Below, one piece after another: positions 25,301-37,381 of a stretch of 64,000 bases of DNA. This DNA comes from Ornithinimicrobium cryptoxanthini (GTDB lineage Bacteria > Actinomycetota > Actinomycetes > Actinomycetales > Dermatophilaceae). The stretch covers positions 3,286,001 through 3,350,000 of the forward strand of contig NZ_CP099490.1 in assembly GCF_023923205.1 (NCBI RefSeq), in the 5' to 3' direction. The notes under the pieces were generated by a model, which was not told the origin of the DNA, made no database searches, and worked only from the letters and a program-made list of their open reading frames with translations. Numbering within the stretch: the stretch's first letter is position 1; each line of letters starts with the position of its first letter. The translations under genes were made by a program, and so were the position numbers.

Positions 25301-25357
25301 GGGGGTGGTGGGGCACCCCCGACCGCCGCGACGGCCGGCTCTGCACCGGGCAGAGCC
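25301..25357 (-). terminator. Two GC-rich hairpins downstream of ilvD
   Basis: GGCTCTGC-ACCGG-GCAGAGCC (25337-25357, 8-bp perfect stem) begins 8 bases past the ilvD stop on the reverse strand. GGGGGTG/CACCCCC (25301-25320) follows it. There is no T-run; they likely end the ilv transcript or protect its 3' end. Confidence 0.6.
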
Positions 25358-25364
25358 CACCGCG

Positions 25365-28273
<2,909 letters not shown>

Positions 28274-28594
28274 TTAGGCCCAGGCTGCTGCCATCGCGCC
28301 GACCGGGCGCGGGCCGTGGTCGTTGATCGCCCACAGCTGGTCGCGGATCGCGGTCGAGTCCGACAGCTCCTCGATGTGGATGACCTCGATGAGCTTGTCC
28401 AGCTGGTTGGTGACCTTGTGCAGCTGGTCCTCGCCGACGTTGATGATGATCGTCATCCGGGAGACCTTGGGGTCCTCGGTGGGGCCGACGACCAGGTGGT
28501 CGATGTTGAAGCTGCGGCGGGCGAACAGGACCGAGACCCGGGCCAGGACGCCGGGGTTGTTCTCGACCAGGACAGAGAGTGCGTGGCGGCTCAT
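28274..28594 (-). CDS. ilvN: Acetolactate synthase small (regulatory) subunit, single-ACT short form
   Basis: A 106-residue regulatory subunit. AAGGAG lies 6 bases before ATG 28594. Residues 4-75 are a normal ACT domain (LSVLVENNPGVLARVSVLF, RRSFNIDHLVVGPTED, RMTIIINVGED). The usual actinobacterial IlvN is about 160-175 residues with a second domain. Here the protein ends in an atypical tail (RDQLWAINDHGPRP, then Ala-rich) and the 32-bp repeat array follows at once. The C-terminal domain is missing, possibly lost when the array formed. E. coli IlvN is also a one-ACT protein, so function as a feedback sensor is still possible. Confidence 0.85.
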   Translation of the reverse strand: MSRHALSVLVENNPGVLARVSVLFARRSFNIDHLVVGPTEDPKVSRMTIIINVGEDQLHKVTNQLDKLIEVIHIEELSDSTAIRDQLWAINDHGPRPVGAMAAAWA

Positions 28595-28695
28595 GTTGTG
28601 CTCCTTGTAGGTGCTGCGGTGCGCGGTGGTCGCGCGGTGTGGGTGCCCCTGTGGGCGGTGCTGTTGGCCGACGACGCTGTCGGCAGATCTCGGAT

Positions 28696-28714
28696 GTCCG
28701 GCCCTCACCCGGAC
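28696..28714 (-). promoter_or_regulatory. Intercistronic hairpin between ilvB and ilvN
   Basis: GTCCGG (28696-28701) pairs with CCGGAC (28709-28714) around a 7-base loop. It begins one base past the stop of the small leader-like reading frame at 28715-28747. No T-run follows, so it is more likely a processing or attenuation element than a terminator. Confidence 0.4.
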
Positions 28715-28747
28715 TCAGCTAATCAAGAGGCCGGCGTGGGTGCTCAT
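28715..28747 (-). CDS. Putative 10-residue intercistronic peptide [10 protein letters not shown]
   Basis: The ilvB stop overlaps an ATG (TGATG). The frame reads [10 protein letters not shown] and stops, with GAGGAGG inside the ilvB end as a good ribosome binding site. Three of ten codons are Leu-Leu-Ile and a perfect 6-bp hairpin follows directly. The position inside the ilv operon suggests a branched-chain amino-acid sensing peptide controlling ilvN, but this is an inference from sequence only. Confidence 0.4.
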   Translation of the reverse strand: MSTHAGLLIS

Positions 28748-30564
28748 CAGTCGTCCTCCTCGAACTGCGGGGCCAGGTCGCGGGCGTGCTTGATGTCGTC
28801 GTTGCTGGTGCCGGAGGCGACCATTGGCCAGACCATGGCGTCCTGGTGGACCCGGAAGTCCACGACGACCGGCACGTCGTTGATCTCCATCGCGGCCTCG
28901 ATCGTGCGATCGATGTCGGCCGGGTCGTCGCAGCGCAGGGCCTCACAGCCATAGGCGCGTGCCAGCATGACGAAGTCGGGCACCTGGACCGGGGTCCGGC
29001 TGGCCGGATCGGTCGGCGTGCCGCGCAACCCGGTGTGGCTGTAGCGCTCGTTGTAGAAGAGCGACTGCCACTGGCGGACCATGCCGAGGGCCCCGTTATT
29101 GATGATGGCGACCTTGATCGGGATGCCCTCCACCGAGCAGGTGGCCAGCTCCTGGTTGGTCATCTGGAAGCAGCCGTCGCCATCGATCGCCCAGACCGTG
29201 GCGTCCGGCCGGCCGACCTTGGCACCCATCGCCGCCGGCACCGCAAAGCCCATCGTCCCGAGCCCACCGGAGTTGATCCAGGTGCGCGGACGCTCGAAGC
29301 CGAGGTAGTGCGCCGCCCACATCTGGTGCTGCCCGACGCCCGAGGTGTAGACCGTCTCCGGACCGGAGATCGCACCGATCCGCTGGATCACCTGCTGGGG
29401 AGCGGCCTCACCCCCGGGTGCCGCGTCATACGACAGCGGATAGCGCGCCCGGGTGGCCTCGCAGAACGCGACCCACGCGGCATAGTCGGGGACCGTGCCA
29501 CCCTCGACCCGCGAGCGGAACTCCGCCGCCAGCGCGGCGATCGTAGGCCGGCAGTCACCGACGAGCGCCACCTCCGCCGCGCGCACCTTGCCGATCTCGG
29601 CGGGGTCGATGTCGGCGTGGATCACCCGCGCGTGCGGGGCGAACGACTCGCGCACCCCAGTGACCCGGTCGTCGAAACGCGCACCCAGGCTGATGATCAG
29701 GTCGGACTTCTGCAGGGCGGCCACCGCCGCGACCGTGCCGTGCATCCCGGGCATCCCCAGGTGCTGCGGGTGGCTGTCCGGGAAGGCCCCGCGCGCCATC
29801 AGCGTGGTGACCACGGGCATGCCCGTCAGCTCGGCCAGCGTCTGCAGCTCGCGGTGCGCGCCGGCCCGGATCGTGCCGCCACCGACATAGAGCACCGGGC
29901 GACGCGACGACAGCATCAGCGAGACCGCGTCACGGATCGCCTCAGGAGCGGCATCGAGCACGGGCTTGTAGCCCGGGAGCCGCAGGTCGCTGTCGGTCAG
30001 GCGCGTGGTCTCGGCGACCAGCGCATCCTTGCTGATGTCGACCAGCACGGGGCCAGGTCGGCCGCTGGCCGCCAGGCGGAAGGCGCTGGCCACGGTCGGG
30101 CCGATCAGGGCCGGGTCGGTCACCAGGAAGCTGTGCTTGGTGACCGGCATCGTGATCGAGCGGATGTCAGCTTCCTGGAAGGCGTCCGAGCCCATCGCGG
30201 TGCTGGGGACGTTGCCGGTGATCGCGACCATCGGGACCGAGTCCATGTTGGCGTCGGCGAGGGGCGTCACCAGGTTGGTGGCACCCGGACCACTGGTCGC
30301 CAGGCAGACACCGACCTTGCCCGTCGCGGCGGCATACCCCTGGGCGGCGTGGCCGGCGCCCTGCTCGTGCCGGACCAGGATGTGGCGCAGCTCGGGACGC
30401 TGGTAGAGCGTGTCGTAGAGCGGCAGCACCGCTCCCCCCGGGAGCCCGAAGATGTGCTCGGTCCCCACTCGCAGCAGCGCGTCTACCAGCGCCTCGGAGC
30501 CGGTCGTCGTGCTGGAGGGCGCCGGCTGGTGGCCGGTCGCGGTGGTGGCGGGCTGAGCGGTCAT
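28747..30564 (-). CDS. ilvB: Acetolactate synthase large (catalytic) subunit
   Basis: About 605 residues from ATG 30564, which has GGGAA just upstream. It condenses two pyruvates, or pyruvate and 2-ketobutyrate, using thiamine diphosphate and FAD. The catalytic Glu is in [15 protein letters not shown]. Further motifs are [27 protein letters not shown] and the ThDP/Mg site [18 protein letters not shown]. In-frame sequence upstream of the start is the leader. First structural gene of ilvBNCD, preceded by an attenuator-like leader. Confidence 0.96.
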   Translation of the reverse strand: MTAQPATTATGHQPAPSSTTTGSEALVDALLRVGTEHIFGLPGGAVLPLYDTLYQRPELRHILVRHEQGAGHAAQGYAAATGKVGVCLATSGPGATNLVTPLADANMDSVPMVAITGNVPSTAMGSDAFQEADIRSITMPVTKHSFLVTDPALIGPTVASAFRLAASGRPGPVLVDISKDALVAETTRLTDSDLRLPGYKPVLDAAPEAIRDAVSLMLSSRRPVLYVGGGTIRAGAHRELQTLAELTGMPVVTTLMARGAFPDSHPQHLGMPGMHGTVAAVAALQKSDLIISLGARFDDRVTGVRESFAPHARVIHADIDPAEIGKVRAAEVALVGDCRPTIAALAAEFRSRVEGGTVPDYAAWVAFCEATRARYPLSYDAAPGGEAAPQQVIQRIGAISGPETVYTSGVGQHQMWAAHYLGFERPRTWINSGGLGTMGFAVPAAMGAKVGRPDATVWAIDGDGCFQMTNQELATCSVEGIPIKVAIINNGALGMVRQWQSLFYNERYSHTGLRGTPTDPASRTPVQVPDFVMLARAYGCEALRCDDPADIDRTIEAAMEINDVPVVVDFRVHQDAMVWPMVASGTSNDDIKHARDLAPQFEEDD

Positions 30565-30611
30565 GGCTTCCCGTGGCTTCTTTCCTGGAGGTGGTGGGCT
30601 GGTTAGGGCAT

Positions 30612-30683
30612 TAAAAAAACCCCCGGCCCGGGTGGGCAAGCGGAGGTAGGACGCGTCTCGGTAAGTGGCTACCGGGTGACGCG
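30612..30683 (-). promoter_or_regulatory. Attenuator-like leader structure of the ilv operon
   Basis: On the transcript strand a stem CGCGTC...GACGCG with an inner CGGTA/TACCG stem (30652-30683) comes first. A GC-rich segment GCCCACCCGGGCCGGGGG then runs straight into seven T residues (30619-30613). T7 is rare in this genome and lies about 50 bases before ilvB. The arrangement after the small peptide frame at 30689-30727 resembles classic ilv attenuation. The terminator stem itself is short, so the exact pairing is uncertain. Confidence 0.6.
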
Positions 30684-30688
30684 CCCTG

Positions 30689-30727
30689 TCATAATAAGTA
30701 CGAGGCCGTAATGCATATGCACACCAT
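30689..30727 (-). CDS. Putative ilv leader peptide [12 protein letters not shown]
   Basis: A 12-codon frame with one Val, two Ile and two Leu codons, ending 6 bases before the first leader hairpin and about 125 bases upstream of ilvB. GAGGG lies directly upstream; initiation could be at the ATG (30727) or at the following GTG, which gives better spacing. Branched-chain codons in this position fit ribosome-stalling attenuation. Too small for statistical support alone. Confidence 0.5.
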   Translation of the reverse strand: MVCICITASYLL

Positions 30728-30809
30728 GCCCTCATGGACCAGCGTCCTGTCAAGGGAAATGATGTGTGATGCGGGTCACAGACCCTGTATGACGGGGCGC
30801 CAGAGCGCA

Positions 30810-30840
30810 AAGACCCTCCCGCACGCAGCGGGAGGGTCTT
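30810..30840 (-). terminator. Strong terminator downstream of katA
   Basis: A 13-bp perfect stem AAGACCCTCCCGC / GCGGGAGGGTCTT with a 5-base loop. On the reverse strand it starts about 65 bases after the catalase stop and is followed by TTTGC. Its symmetric A and T flanks mean it could act in both directions. Confidence 0.85.
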
Positions 30841-30905
30841 CGTCAGTCACGAGCTTTCGGCGAATGCTCTGCGTTCAGCTCCAGAAGGTCCGGACGGTTC
30901 AACCG

Positions 30906-32411
30906 TCAGGACGCGATCTCGTCGTCCTGGGGGTCGTTGCCCGGAACCTGCTCGTCGAGCCCCATGTAGTAGGCGTGCTCGATGTGCGCACCGACCTCGG
31001 CGTCGATCTTGGTCCAGTAGGCGAAGACCCGGGAGAGCACCGGCTCCACGACACCGGTGAGGCTGCCGACGACGGTCTGGACCAGCCCCTGTCGCTCCTC
31101 CTCGGTGTAGACCTCACGGACCAGGGTGTGCGCCTGCCCGAAGTCGTCGTCCTCCGGGTGCAGCGTGTAGGCCGCCCGCACGAGCGAGCCGTCGGCCTCC
31201 CACCCGCTGTCGCTGACACTCTGCTGGTCGGCGTAGGGCCGGCCGTAGGAGTTGGGCGCATAGACGGGCGCGTTGCCGCTGTGGTGGAACTGCATCGCAC
31301 CCTCCTTGTCATAGGAGTTGACCTTCGACTTTGGCGCGTTCACCGGCAGCTGGCTGAAGTTGGTGCCGAGCCGGTTGCGCTGGGCGTCCGGGTAGGAGAA
31401 CACGCGACCCAGCAGCATCTTGTCCGGGGACAGGCCGGTGCCCGGCACGGTGTTCGACGGGCTGAACGCCGCCTGCTCGATCTCGGCGTAGTGGTTGGTC
31501 GGGTTCTCGTTGAGCGTGAACCGACCGACCGGGATCCGCGGGTAGTCCTTCTTGGACCAGGTCTTGGTCAGGTCGAACGGGTTGAAGCGGTAGTCCTTGG
31601 CCTCCTCGTAGGGCATGATCTGCACCTCGAGCCGCCAGCTGGGGAACTCCTCGTTCTCGATCGCGTCGAACAGGTCGCGGCGGTGGAAGTCACCGTCCAC
31701 ACCGGCCAGGGTGGTCGCGTCCTCGTTGGACATGTTGTGCACGCCCTGGTCGGACAGGAAGTGATACATCACCCAGAACTTCTCGCCCTCCTCGTTGACC
31801 CACATGTAGGCGTGTGAGGAGTAGCCGTTCATCTCGCGCCAGCTGCGCGGCAGGCCCCGGGGACCCATCAGGTAGGCCACTTGGTGGGCCGACTCCGGCG
31901 ACAGCGTCCAGAAGTCCCACTGCATGTTGCCGCTGCGCAGGCCCGAGTCGGGGGTGCGCTTCTGGGAGTGGATGAAGTCAGGGAACTTCATCGGGTCACG
32001 GACGAAGAAGATCGGGGTGTTGTTGCCGACCATGTCGAAGTTGCCCTCGTCGGTGTAGAACTTCAGCGCGAAGCCGCGCACGTCGCGCCAGGTGTCGGGC
32101 GAGCCGAGCTCACCGGCGACGGTGGAGAAGCGGGCCAGCATCCGGGTCTTGGCGCCCGGTTGCAGGAAGGAGGCCTTGGTGAACCTGCTGACGTCCTCCG
32201 TCACCACGAACTCACCGAAGGCGCCGGAGCCCTTGGCGTGCGGGCTGCGCTCCGGGATGCGCTCGCGGTCGAAGCGCGCCAGCTTCTCGACGAGCGCAAC
32301 GTCGTGCAGCATCAGCGGGCCGTTGGACCCCAGGCTCAGCGAGTGGCTGTCGGACTCCCGCGGCGCGCCGCTCTCATGGGTCCCCCCGGAGTATGTCGAG
32401 TGCTCAGTCAT
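30906..32411 (-). CDS. katA: Monofunctional catalase
   Basis: About 501 residues from ATG 32411 with AGGAG 6 bases upstream. A haem clade-3-type small-subunit catalase that dismutates hydrogen peroxide. Visible landmarks are the distal-side [20 protein letters not shown] with [27 protein letters not shown], and the proximal haem Tyr in [14 protein letters not shown]. It follows the Fur-family gene by 50 bp and probably shares its promoter, the arrangement of Streptomyces catR-catA. A strong terminator follows. Confidence 0.95.
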   Translation of the reverse strand: MTEHSTYSGGTHESGAPRESDSHSLSLGSNGPLMLHDVALVEKLARFDRERIPERSPHAKGSGAFGEFVVTEDVSRFTKASFLQPGAKTRMLARFSTVAGELGSPDTWRDVRGFALKFYTDEGNFDMVGNNTPIFFVRDPMKFPDFIHSQKRTPDSGLRSGNMQWDFWTLSPESAHQVAYLMGPRGLPRSWREMNGYSSHAYMWVNEEGEKFWVMYHFLSDQGVHNMSNEDATTLAGVDGDFHRRDLFDAIENEEFPSWRLEVQIMPYEEAKDYRFNPFDLTKTWSKKDYPRIPVGRFTLNENPTNHYAEIEQAAFSPSNTVPGTGLSPDKMLLGRVFSYPDAQRNRLGTNFSQLPVNAPKSKVNSYDKEGAMQFHHSGNAPVYAPNSYGRPYADQQSVSDSGWEADGSLVRAAYTLHPEDDDFGQAHTLVREVYTEEERQGLVQTVVGSLTGVVEPVLSRVFAYWTKIDAEVGAHIEHAYYMGLDEQVPGNDPQDDEIAS

Positions 32412-32461
32412 GCCTTCTCCTCTTGTGGTGGCGGTGGTGCAGGGTGGTGGTTGCTTGTGGT

Positions 32462-32896
32462 TCAGGTGGTCGTGCTGCAGGTCGCGCAGAGCCCGGAGTA
32501 GGTCACATCCGCGGTCTGCACGGTGAAGCCCTGGGTGTCGGACGGCTGGAGGCACGGGGCGTGCCCCACGGCGCAGGGCACGTCGGCCAGGGCGCCGCAC
32601 TGACGACACAGCAGGTGATGGTGGTTGTCCAGCAGGTCCAGCTCATAGAGCGCTCGCGTGCCCACCAGCATGCTGCGCACGAGGCCGGCATCGGTCAACG
32701 CGTGGAGCACGTCATAGACCGCCTGGCGGGAGACCGTGTGGTCCTCCACCTCATCGAGCAGGGCGCGGACGTGGTCGGCCGAGACGTGCGGGTGGTCCGC
32801 GAGGACCTCGAGGACCATCAGGCGGGGCCGCGTGACCCGCAGGCCGGCGGCACGCAGGCGCGACGCGGGATCGAGTCTGTCGTGGACCACGCTCAC
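32462..32896 (-). CDS. Fur/PerR/CatR-family peroxide-responsive repressor
   Basis: About 144 residues; GTG 32896 is used, with GTG 32890 or 32917 possible. The N-terminal winged helix ([20 protein letters not shown] and [18 protein letters not shown]) precedes the metal-sensing domain with [10 protein letters not shown]. Paired CxxC motifs (CRQC and CATC) form the structural zinc site. Being directly upstream of katA, with two inverted-repeat boxes over its own promoter, it is probably an autoregulated peroxide sensor repressing catalase, like CatR or PerR. Iron-uptake control is the alternative. Confidence 0.88.
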   Translation of the reverse strand: MSVVHDRLDPASRLRAAGLRVTRPRLMVLEVLADHPHVSADHVRALLDEVEDHTVSRQAVYDVLHALTDAGLVRSMLVGTRALYELDLLDNHHHLLCRQCGALADVPCAVGHAPCLQPSDTQGFTVQTADVTYSGLCATCSTTT

Positions 32897-32946
32897 GCCC
32901 TCATCCCCTCTCAACACAGTCTGCCAACACCCTCTACGGGCCTTCT

Positions 32947-32988
32947 CTGGACTAAGTCCAGTTTACCTGCTTTCTGGATTAAGTCCAA
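32947..32988 (-). promoter_or_regulatory. Fur-type operators and promoter of the fur-katA operon
   Basis: CTGGACTAAGTCCAG (32947-32961) is a perfect palindrome with one central base. CTGGATTAAGTCCA (32974-32987) is a second copy with one mismatch. The reverse-strand promoter TTGGAC (32988-32983)-17-TAAACT (32965-32960) lies across both. One operator covers the -35 and the other the -10 and start site, ideal for autorepression by the Fur-family product. Confidence 0.8.
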
Positions 32989-33057
32989 TCAAGCCACCGG
33001 TTCCACCACGCCGACCCTGCTGGGGGCGGCCCTGGCGCCCGGCTCACCGGGGTGCGC

Positions 33058-33093
33058 CTGACGAATCGGTGAGCGGACGGCATACTTGTCGAC
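33058..33093 (+). promoter_or_regulatory. Leaderless promoter of lpdA
   Basis: CTGACG (33058-33063)-17-CATACT (33081-33086) with only 7 bases between the -10 and the ATG at 33094, and no Shine-Dalgarno sequence. This predicts a transcript starting at or next to the AUG. Confidence 0.6.
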
Positions 33094-34494
33094 ATGGCCG
33101 ATCACTTTGACGTCGTTGTTCTCGGTGCTGGTCCCGGTGGGTATGTCGCGGCGATCCGCGCGTCCCAGCTCGGGAAGACGGTCGCCGTCGTGGAGAAGCA
33201 GTACTGGGGCGGGGTCTGTCTCAACGTCGGCTGCATCCCCTCCAAGGCGCTGATCAAGAACGCTGAGCTGGCGCACACGCTGGCGCACGACAAGGAGAAG
33301 TTCGGCATCGAGGGTGACGCCACGATGTCCTACGGCCCGACGCACAAGCGCAGCCGCCAGGTGTCCGCGGGCATCGTCAAGGGCGTGCACTTCCTGATGA
33401 AGAAGAACAAGATCACCGAGGTCGACGGGTGGGGGACCCTGACCTCCAGCACCTCGATGAACGTCGAGCTGGGCGACGGCGGCAGCCAGGAGCTCACCTT
33501 CGACCACCTGATCCTGGCCACCGGCGCCACCACCCGGATGATCCCGGGCGTGGAGGTCAGCGACAACGTGGTGACCTATGAGGAGCAGATCCTCGACGAG
33601 AACCTCCCCGGCTCGATCGTCATCGCCGGCTCCGGCGCCATCGGCGTCGAGTTCGCCTACGTCATGGCCAACTTCGGCGTCGACGTCACCATCGTGGAGT
33701 TCCTGGACCGGATGGTCCCCACCGAGGACGTCGACGTGTCCAAGGAGCTGCTCAAGCACTACAAGAAGCTCGGCGTCAAGGTGATGCTCAAGACCAAGGT
33801 CGAGTCCGTCGAGGACACCGGCAGCGGCGTGAAGGTGACGGTCAGCCCCGCCGACGGAGGCGACTCTCAGGTGATCGAGGCCGACCGGCTGCTGTCCGCG
33901 ATCGGCTTCGCCCCCCGCCTGGAGGGCTACGGGCTGGAGACGATCGGGGTCGAGACCACCGAGCGCGGCGCCATCGCGGTCGACGGCCGCGGTCGCACCA
34001 ACATCGACAACGTCTATGCGATCGGTGACGTCACCGCCAAGCTGATGCTGGCGCACACCGCCTCGTTCATGGGGATCGTCGCCGCCGAGACCATCGCCGG
34101 CGCGGACACCCAGGAGATCGACTTCGACTTCATCCCGCGCGCGACCTACTGCCACCCGCAGATCGCCTCCATGGGATACAGCGAGGAGCAGGCCAAGGAG
34201 AAGGGCTACGACGTCAAGACGTCGAAGTTCCCGTTCTCCGCCAACGGTAAGGCCCAGGGCCTCGGCGACGCGGTCGGCTTCGTCAAGATCGTCGCGGACG
34301 CCGAGCACCACGAGATCATCGGCGCCCACCTCATCGGCCCGGACGTCACCGAGCTGCTGCCGGTCCTCAATGCCGCGCAGACCTGGGACCTGACCGCCGA
34401 CGAGCTCTCCCGCGTCGTCTTCGCGCACCCGACCCTGGGCGAGGCGGTCATGGAGGCGCTGCACGGCGTCGCCGGCCACATGATCCACCTCTGA
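33094..34494 (+). CDS. lpdA: Dihydrolipoyl dehydrogenase
   Basis: A 466-residue flavoprotein disulfide reductase, the E3 component of pyruvate and 2-oxoglutarate dehydrogenase complexes. Landmarks are the FAD site [12 protein letters not shown], the redox pair [10 protein letters not shown], the NAD site [24 protein letters not shown] and the C-terminal [13 protein letters not shown] with the catalytic His-Glu. The start is probably read from a leaderless mRNA. A membrane protein gene follows 9 bp downstream. Confidence 0.96.
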   Translation: MADHFDVVVLGAGPGGYVAAIRASQLGKTVAVVEKQYWGGVCLNVGCIPSKALIKNAELAHTLAHDKEKFGIEGDATMSYGPTHKRSRQVSAGIVKGVHFLMKKNKITEVDGWGTLTSSTSMNVELGDGGSQELTFDHLILATGATTRMIPGVEVSDNVVTYEEQILDENLPGSIVIAGSGAIGVEFAYVMANFGVDVTIVEFLDRMVPTEDVDVSKELLKHYKKLGVKVMLKTKVESVEDTGSGVKVTVSPADGGDSQVIEADRLLSAIGFAPRLEGYGLETIGVETTERGAIAVDGRGRTNIDNVYAIGDVTAKLMLAHTASFMGIVAAETIAGADTQEIDFDFIPRATYCHPQIASMGYSEEQAKEKGYDVKTSKFPFSANGKAQGLGDAVGFVKIVADAEHHEIIGAHLIGPDVTELLPVLNAAQTWDLTADELSRVVFAHPTLGEAVMEALHGVAGHMIHL

Positions 34495-34503
34495 TCGATC
34501 CGT

Positions 34504-35028
34504 ATGCCGCCCGCTTCCTCACCAGGTCCCTCGCCTGATCACCTGGGGCCCGGTGAGGTCACCCGTCTTGGGTTCGACCGCACCGGCAAGGCCTGGGTCG
34601 TCGGCGTCTGTGCCGCAGTCGGGCTGCTGCTGGGGCTCGCCATCCGCCCCGTCGCCGAGTCCGCGACCGGGCTGGACTGGGTGCCCTTCCAGGGTCCACT
34701 GCGGCTCATCGCCTCGGCCGACCACCCATGGGTCGGCTGGCTTCTGGCAGTCCTCGGGATCATCGCTGGTCTCGTCTTCGCCGCGGTGATCATCCACCAG
34801 TCCCCCGTGCTGCACGTCGGGAGCGACCAGATCCGGGTCGACCAGAAGGGGCAGGTGCGCACCATCCGGCGCGCGCAGGTGGCCACCGTCTACCGCGACG
34901 GGAGCGATCTCGTGCTGGAGACCGAACAGGGCCGCACCCTCTTCCGCGGTGATGTCGAGGGCGGCAAGGGCGCGGTCCGGGAGGCCTTCATCGCTCGTGG
35001 CTACCCCTGGGACGCCGAGCCGAGCTGA
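34504..35028 (+). CDS. Conserved membrane protein, YqeB-like
   Basis: A 174-residue protein with two transmembrane helices (about residues 30-48, WVVGVCAAVGLLLGLAI, and 78-97, LLAVLGIIAGLVFAAVII). A cytoplasmic PH-like beta domain follows (LHVGSDQIRVDQKGQVRTI), ending RGYPWDAEPS. It resembles the actinobacterial YqeB family of unknown function. It starts 9 bp after lpdA and may be cotranscribed. The next 294 bp (35029-35322) show nothing I can call. Confidence 0.7.
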   Translation: MPPASSPGPSPDHLGPGEVTRLGFDRTGKAWVVGVCAAVGLLLGLAIRPVAESATGLDWVPFQGPLRLIASADHPWVGWLLAVLGIIAGLVFAAVIIHQSPVLHVGSDQIRVDQKGQVRTIRRAQVATVYRDGSDLVLETEQGRTLFRGDVEGGKGAVREAFIARGYPWDAEPS

Positions 35029-35322
35029 GACGTGCCCTCGGAACTCGCCGATCGCTGAACCGCAGCCCGACCTGGGATCGTCTCGCATGGCCGTCACCAC
35101 CGAGTTGGGTCAGGCTCGACGAGGACCGGCCACTCTCCCCCGTCGTCACCGCGCGCTTCGCCAGCGAGCGCCGCGTGACCGGGAGTGCCTTTCTAGTGTG
35201 GTCGTGGCGGGTCCGGAACGTCGGTTTTCGAACGAGCCGGCAACGGGTGGTGAGCGGTTGGCGCTGGAGTCAGTGTCGTCACCGTTGTGCCCTCTCGGAT
35301 TCCGTCGGTGTCCGCGGACAGG

Positions 35323-36264
35323 TCACGGTGCCGCGGCGACGATCTCGAGCACTGCGGCGGCGATCTCCTCGGGGATGACCGACATCATGGTGTGCGGGAC
35401 ATCCATGGTGATCGTCTGGGATGGATCGAAACGCCCGATCAAAGCCTGCTGCTGGTCGCGGATGGCCTGGCGGAGCTCATCGCCGTCCTCTCCGGGCGGC
35501 CCCCCTAGGACCTCGGTGACGAAGATGGTGCCGGGGACGTCGGGGATGCCGTCGAGGGCGGACTGCGCGATGTCGTAGGCGCCGTAGTGGTCGATCTGCT
35601 CTTTCGAGTCCTTCCAGGCATCCTCGGGGAGCCTCCACTCCTCAGGCAGGAGCTGGTCCAACGCAAGCTCGTCCTGCAGCGTCGGATCCAGCAGCACGAC
35701 GCCAGCGACGTCGTCGGGATAGGTCCCTGCATAGGTGTAGGCGACCAAGCCTCCGAACGACCCACCGAGGAGGACGACGGGAGTCTCTAACCCCAACTCT
35801 TCGACCAGTGCGTGCAGGTCCGTGACGGTCTCGGACACCGGGATGGGGCCCTCTTGCCCGCTGCTTCGGCCGACGTTGGTGCGCTCGTACTCGCAGTAGG
35901 TCGTCTGGGTGCCGATGCGTTGCTGCATTTCTGGGGCGTGCGCCCACGAGACCGAGTCGGTCGGCTGGATCATCCCATGCAGGTAGATGACTGCAGGTGA
36001 ACCGGTGCCATAGCAGGTGGCCTTGAGCAGACGGCCCTCTGCCACCTCGATGCGGTCATTGAACCAGGGTTCACCCGGCCCGGCATGACCGGTGGATGTC
36101 GTCGCCGTGCTGTCCGGAGGCGGGGCCACGGTGGCGTCCGCCGCCGACGTCAGCGTGCTGTCGGCGGCCGGTGCCACCGTGGGGGAAGCGGTCCCGCCGT
36201 CGCCGCAACCGGCCACCATCAGGATGACCGCGATCACGGCCGCCCCGGAACTCGTCGAGTTCAT
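35323..36264 (-). CDS. Secreted alpha/beta-hydrolase lipoprotein
   Basis: About 313 residues from ATG 36264, with AAAGGGG 6 bases upstream. The signal peptide ends in lipobox MVAGC, followed by an Ala/Thr-rich linker. The alpha/beta-hydrolase core has an oxyanion-hole HG in IYLHGMIQPTD, the nucleophile elbow GGSFGGLVAY, Asp in VLLDPTL and a late His in MDVPHTMMS. It is probably an esterase or lipase-like enzyme attached to the membrane; substrate unknown. It is divergent from an IclR regulator that may control it. Confidence 0.85.
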   Translation of the reverse strand: MNSTSSGAAVIAVILMVAGCGDGGTASPTVAPAADSTLTSAADATVAPPPDSTATTSTGHAGPGEPWFNDRIEVAEGRLLKATCYGTGSPAVIYLHGMIQPTDSVSWAHAPEMQQRIGTQTTYCEYERTNVGRSSGQEGPIPVSETVTDLHALVEELGLETPVVLLGGSFGGLVAYTYAGTYPDDVAGVVLLDPTLQDELALDQLLPEEWRLPEDAWKDSKEQIDHYGAYDIAQSALDGIPDVPGTIFVTEVLGGPPGEDGDELRQAIRDQQQALIGRFDPSQTITMDVPHTMMSVIPEEIAAAVLEIVAAAP

Positions 36265-36328
36265 GGCGGACCCCTTTCTCGTGCGACTGGATCGTCTCGG
36301 CGCTCCTGGTCGTGTCGGCAAGTCTCGG

Positions 36329-36379
36329 CGAGTGTGCCCGGCAGGGTCTAGCGAGACGTACCGCTGAGTGACACACTCG
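36329..36379. promoter_or_regulatory. 8-bp inverted repeat in the hydrolase/iclR divergent region
   Basis: CGAGTGTG (36329-36336) and CACACTCG (36372-36379) form a perfect inverted repeat separated by 35 bp, between divergent starts at 36264 and 36409. Its position makes it a candidate operator for the IclR protein. Confidence 0.4.
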
Positions 36380-36408
36380 GATAAGAGTCGCCGCGAAGAG
36401 AGACGCCG

Positions 36409-37254
36409 ATGGATGACCGCACCGTGCTCGGACGCGTGTTGCTCCTTCTGAGCGCGGTGAGCGACGGGGACGATCCGGTCAGCCTGGCCGAACTGACGCG
36501 GAGGACCGGCCTGCCCAAGGCGACGGCACGGCGGATCGCCGAGGACCTGGCGGTGCGGGGCGCGTTGACTCGCAGTCCGGACGGCTACGCAGTCGGCTCG
36601 GCTATCTACACGCTCTCCTCACGGCTGACGGAACGGCGTGACGTGCGGGTGAGCGCCACCCCACGGTTGGCGGAGCTCCAGCGCCGGACCAACGCCCCCT
36701 ACGTGTGGATGGTTGACACGTCCGACCCCCTACAGGTGTCGTTGATCGGCGCGCTGTATGCCCGGGGGCTCGAGTCCGCAGCCGGCACCTGGCCTCGCCA
36801 GGTCTGCGATCCTGCGATCCTGACCACAGCACTGGGCCGCGTGCTGCTGGCCTTTCGGCCCGAGACAGCGGAGGCACTGCTGGCACGCGGTGTGCCCCGG
36901 ATCACGGCGGCGACGGTGACCCACCCCCGCCTTCTGCACGAGCAACTAGACCGAGCGGCACAGGATGGCTACGCCCTGGAACACGAGCAGGTCAGGTTGG
37001 GATGGTCTTGCCTGGCATTGCCGGTCCGGACCCAGGGCGGCGGAGGGGCGGTGCTGGGGCTGGTGACTCCGAGTCACTCACTGAAGGCCCGGGCGATGCT
37101 CGAGGTGCTGAGGGACGTGGCCGATGACAACTCTTGGCGCTTGGCGCACCAGCCCGAGCGCCGTGCTCACTCCTTGGAGTCCGCGCGATTTCGGCCTGGG
37201 GTCAGCGGCGCCGACGCAGTGCGTTCTGGACAGGCGACGACACCAAGCCGCTGA
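36409..37254 (+). CDS. IclR family transcriptional regulator
   Basis: A 281-residue regulator. The N-terminal winged helix (about residues 5-65) contains VSLAELTRRTGLPKATARRI and GALTRSPDGYAVGSAIYTLS. The effector-binding domain follows (about 80-250), with the conserved ALGRVLLAF and GWSCLALPVR. The effector is not predictable. The divergent hydrolase and the shared inverted repeat suggest local control. GAGAG precedes the ATG. The last 30 residues are polar and unconserved-looking. Confidence 0.88.
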   Translation: MDDRTVLGRVLLLLSAVSDGDDPVSLAELTRRTGLPKATARRIAEDLAVRGALTRSPDGYAVGSAIYTLSSRLTERRDVRVSATPRLAELQRRTNAPYVWMVDTSDPLQVSLIGALYARGLESAAGTWPRQVCDPAILTTALGRVLLAFRPETAEALLARGVPRITAATVTHPRLLHEQLDRAAQDGYALEHEQVRLGWSCLALPVRTQGGGGAVLGLVTPSHSLKARAMLEVLRDVADDNSWRLAHQPERRAHSLESARFRPGVSGADAVRSGQATTPSR

Positions 37255-37342
37255 CGTCACCGCCGAGTGTGGCCACTCGGAGACCAATGCGCTACCGACG
37301 TGTTGCCGTGCACGACCTGCGCGGTGAGCTGGACCTGCTCGG

Positions 37343-37381
37343 CTGACGGATCCGCGGGGGCGGGTGCACTATCGTTCCGCT
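37343..37381 (+). promoter_or_regulatory. Promoter of the malic enzyme gene
   Basis: CTGACG (37343-37348)-18-CACTAT (37367-37372), 9 bases before the ATG at 37382. No Shine-Dalgarno is visible. It has the same -35 hexamer and near-leaderless layout as the lpdA promoter. Confidence 0.5.

Noticed and set aside
30721..30790. Promoter TTGACA near 30745-30750 for ilvB
   Set aside because: The -35 is good on the reverse strand but no acceptable -10 lies 16-19 bases downstream; left unassigned.
35029..35322. A gene in the 294-bp gap before the hydrolase
   Set aside because: Frames in the gap lack starts with ribosome binding sites and recognisable sequence; nothing supported.
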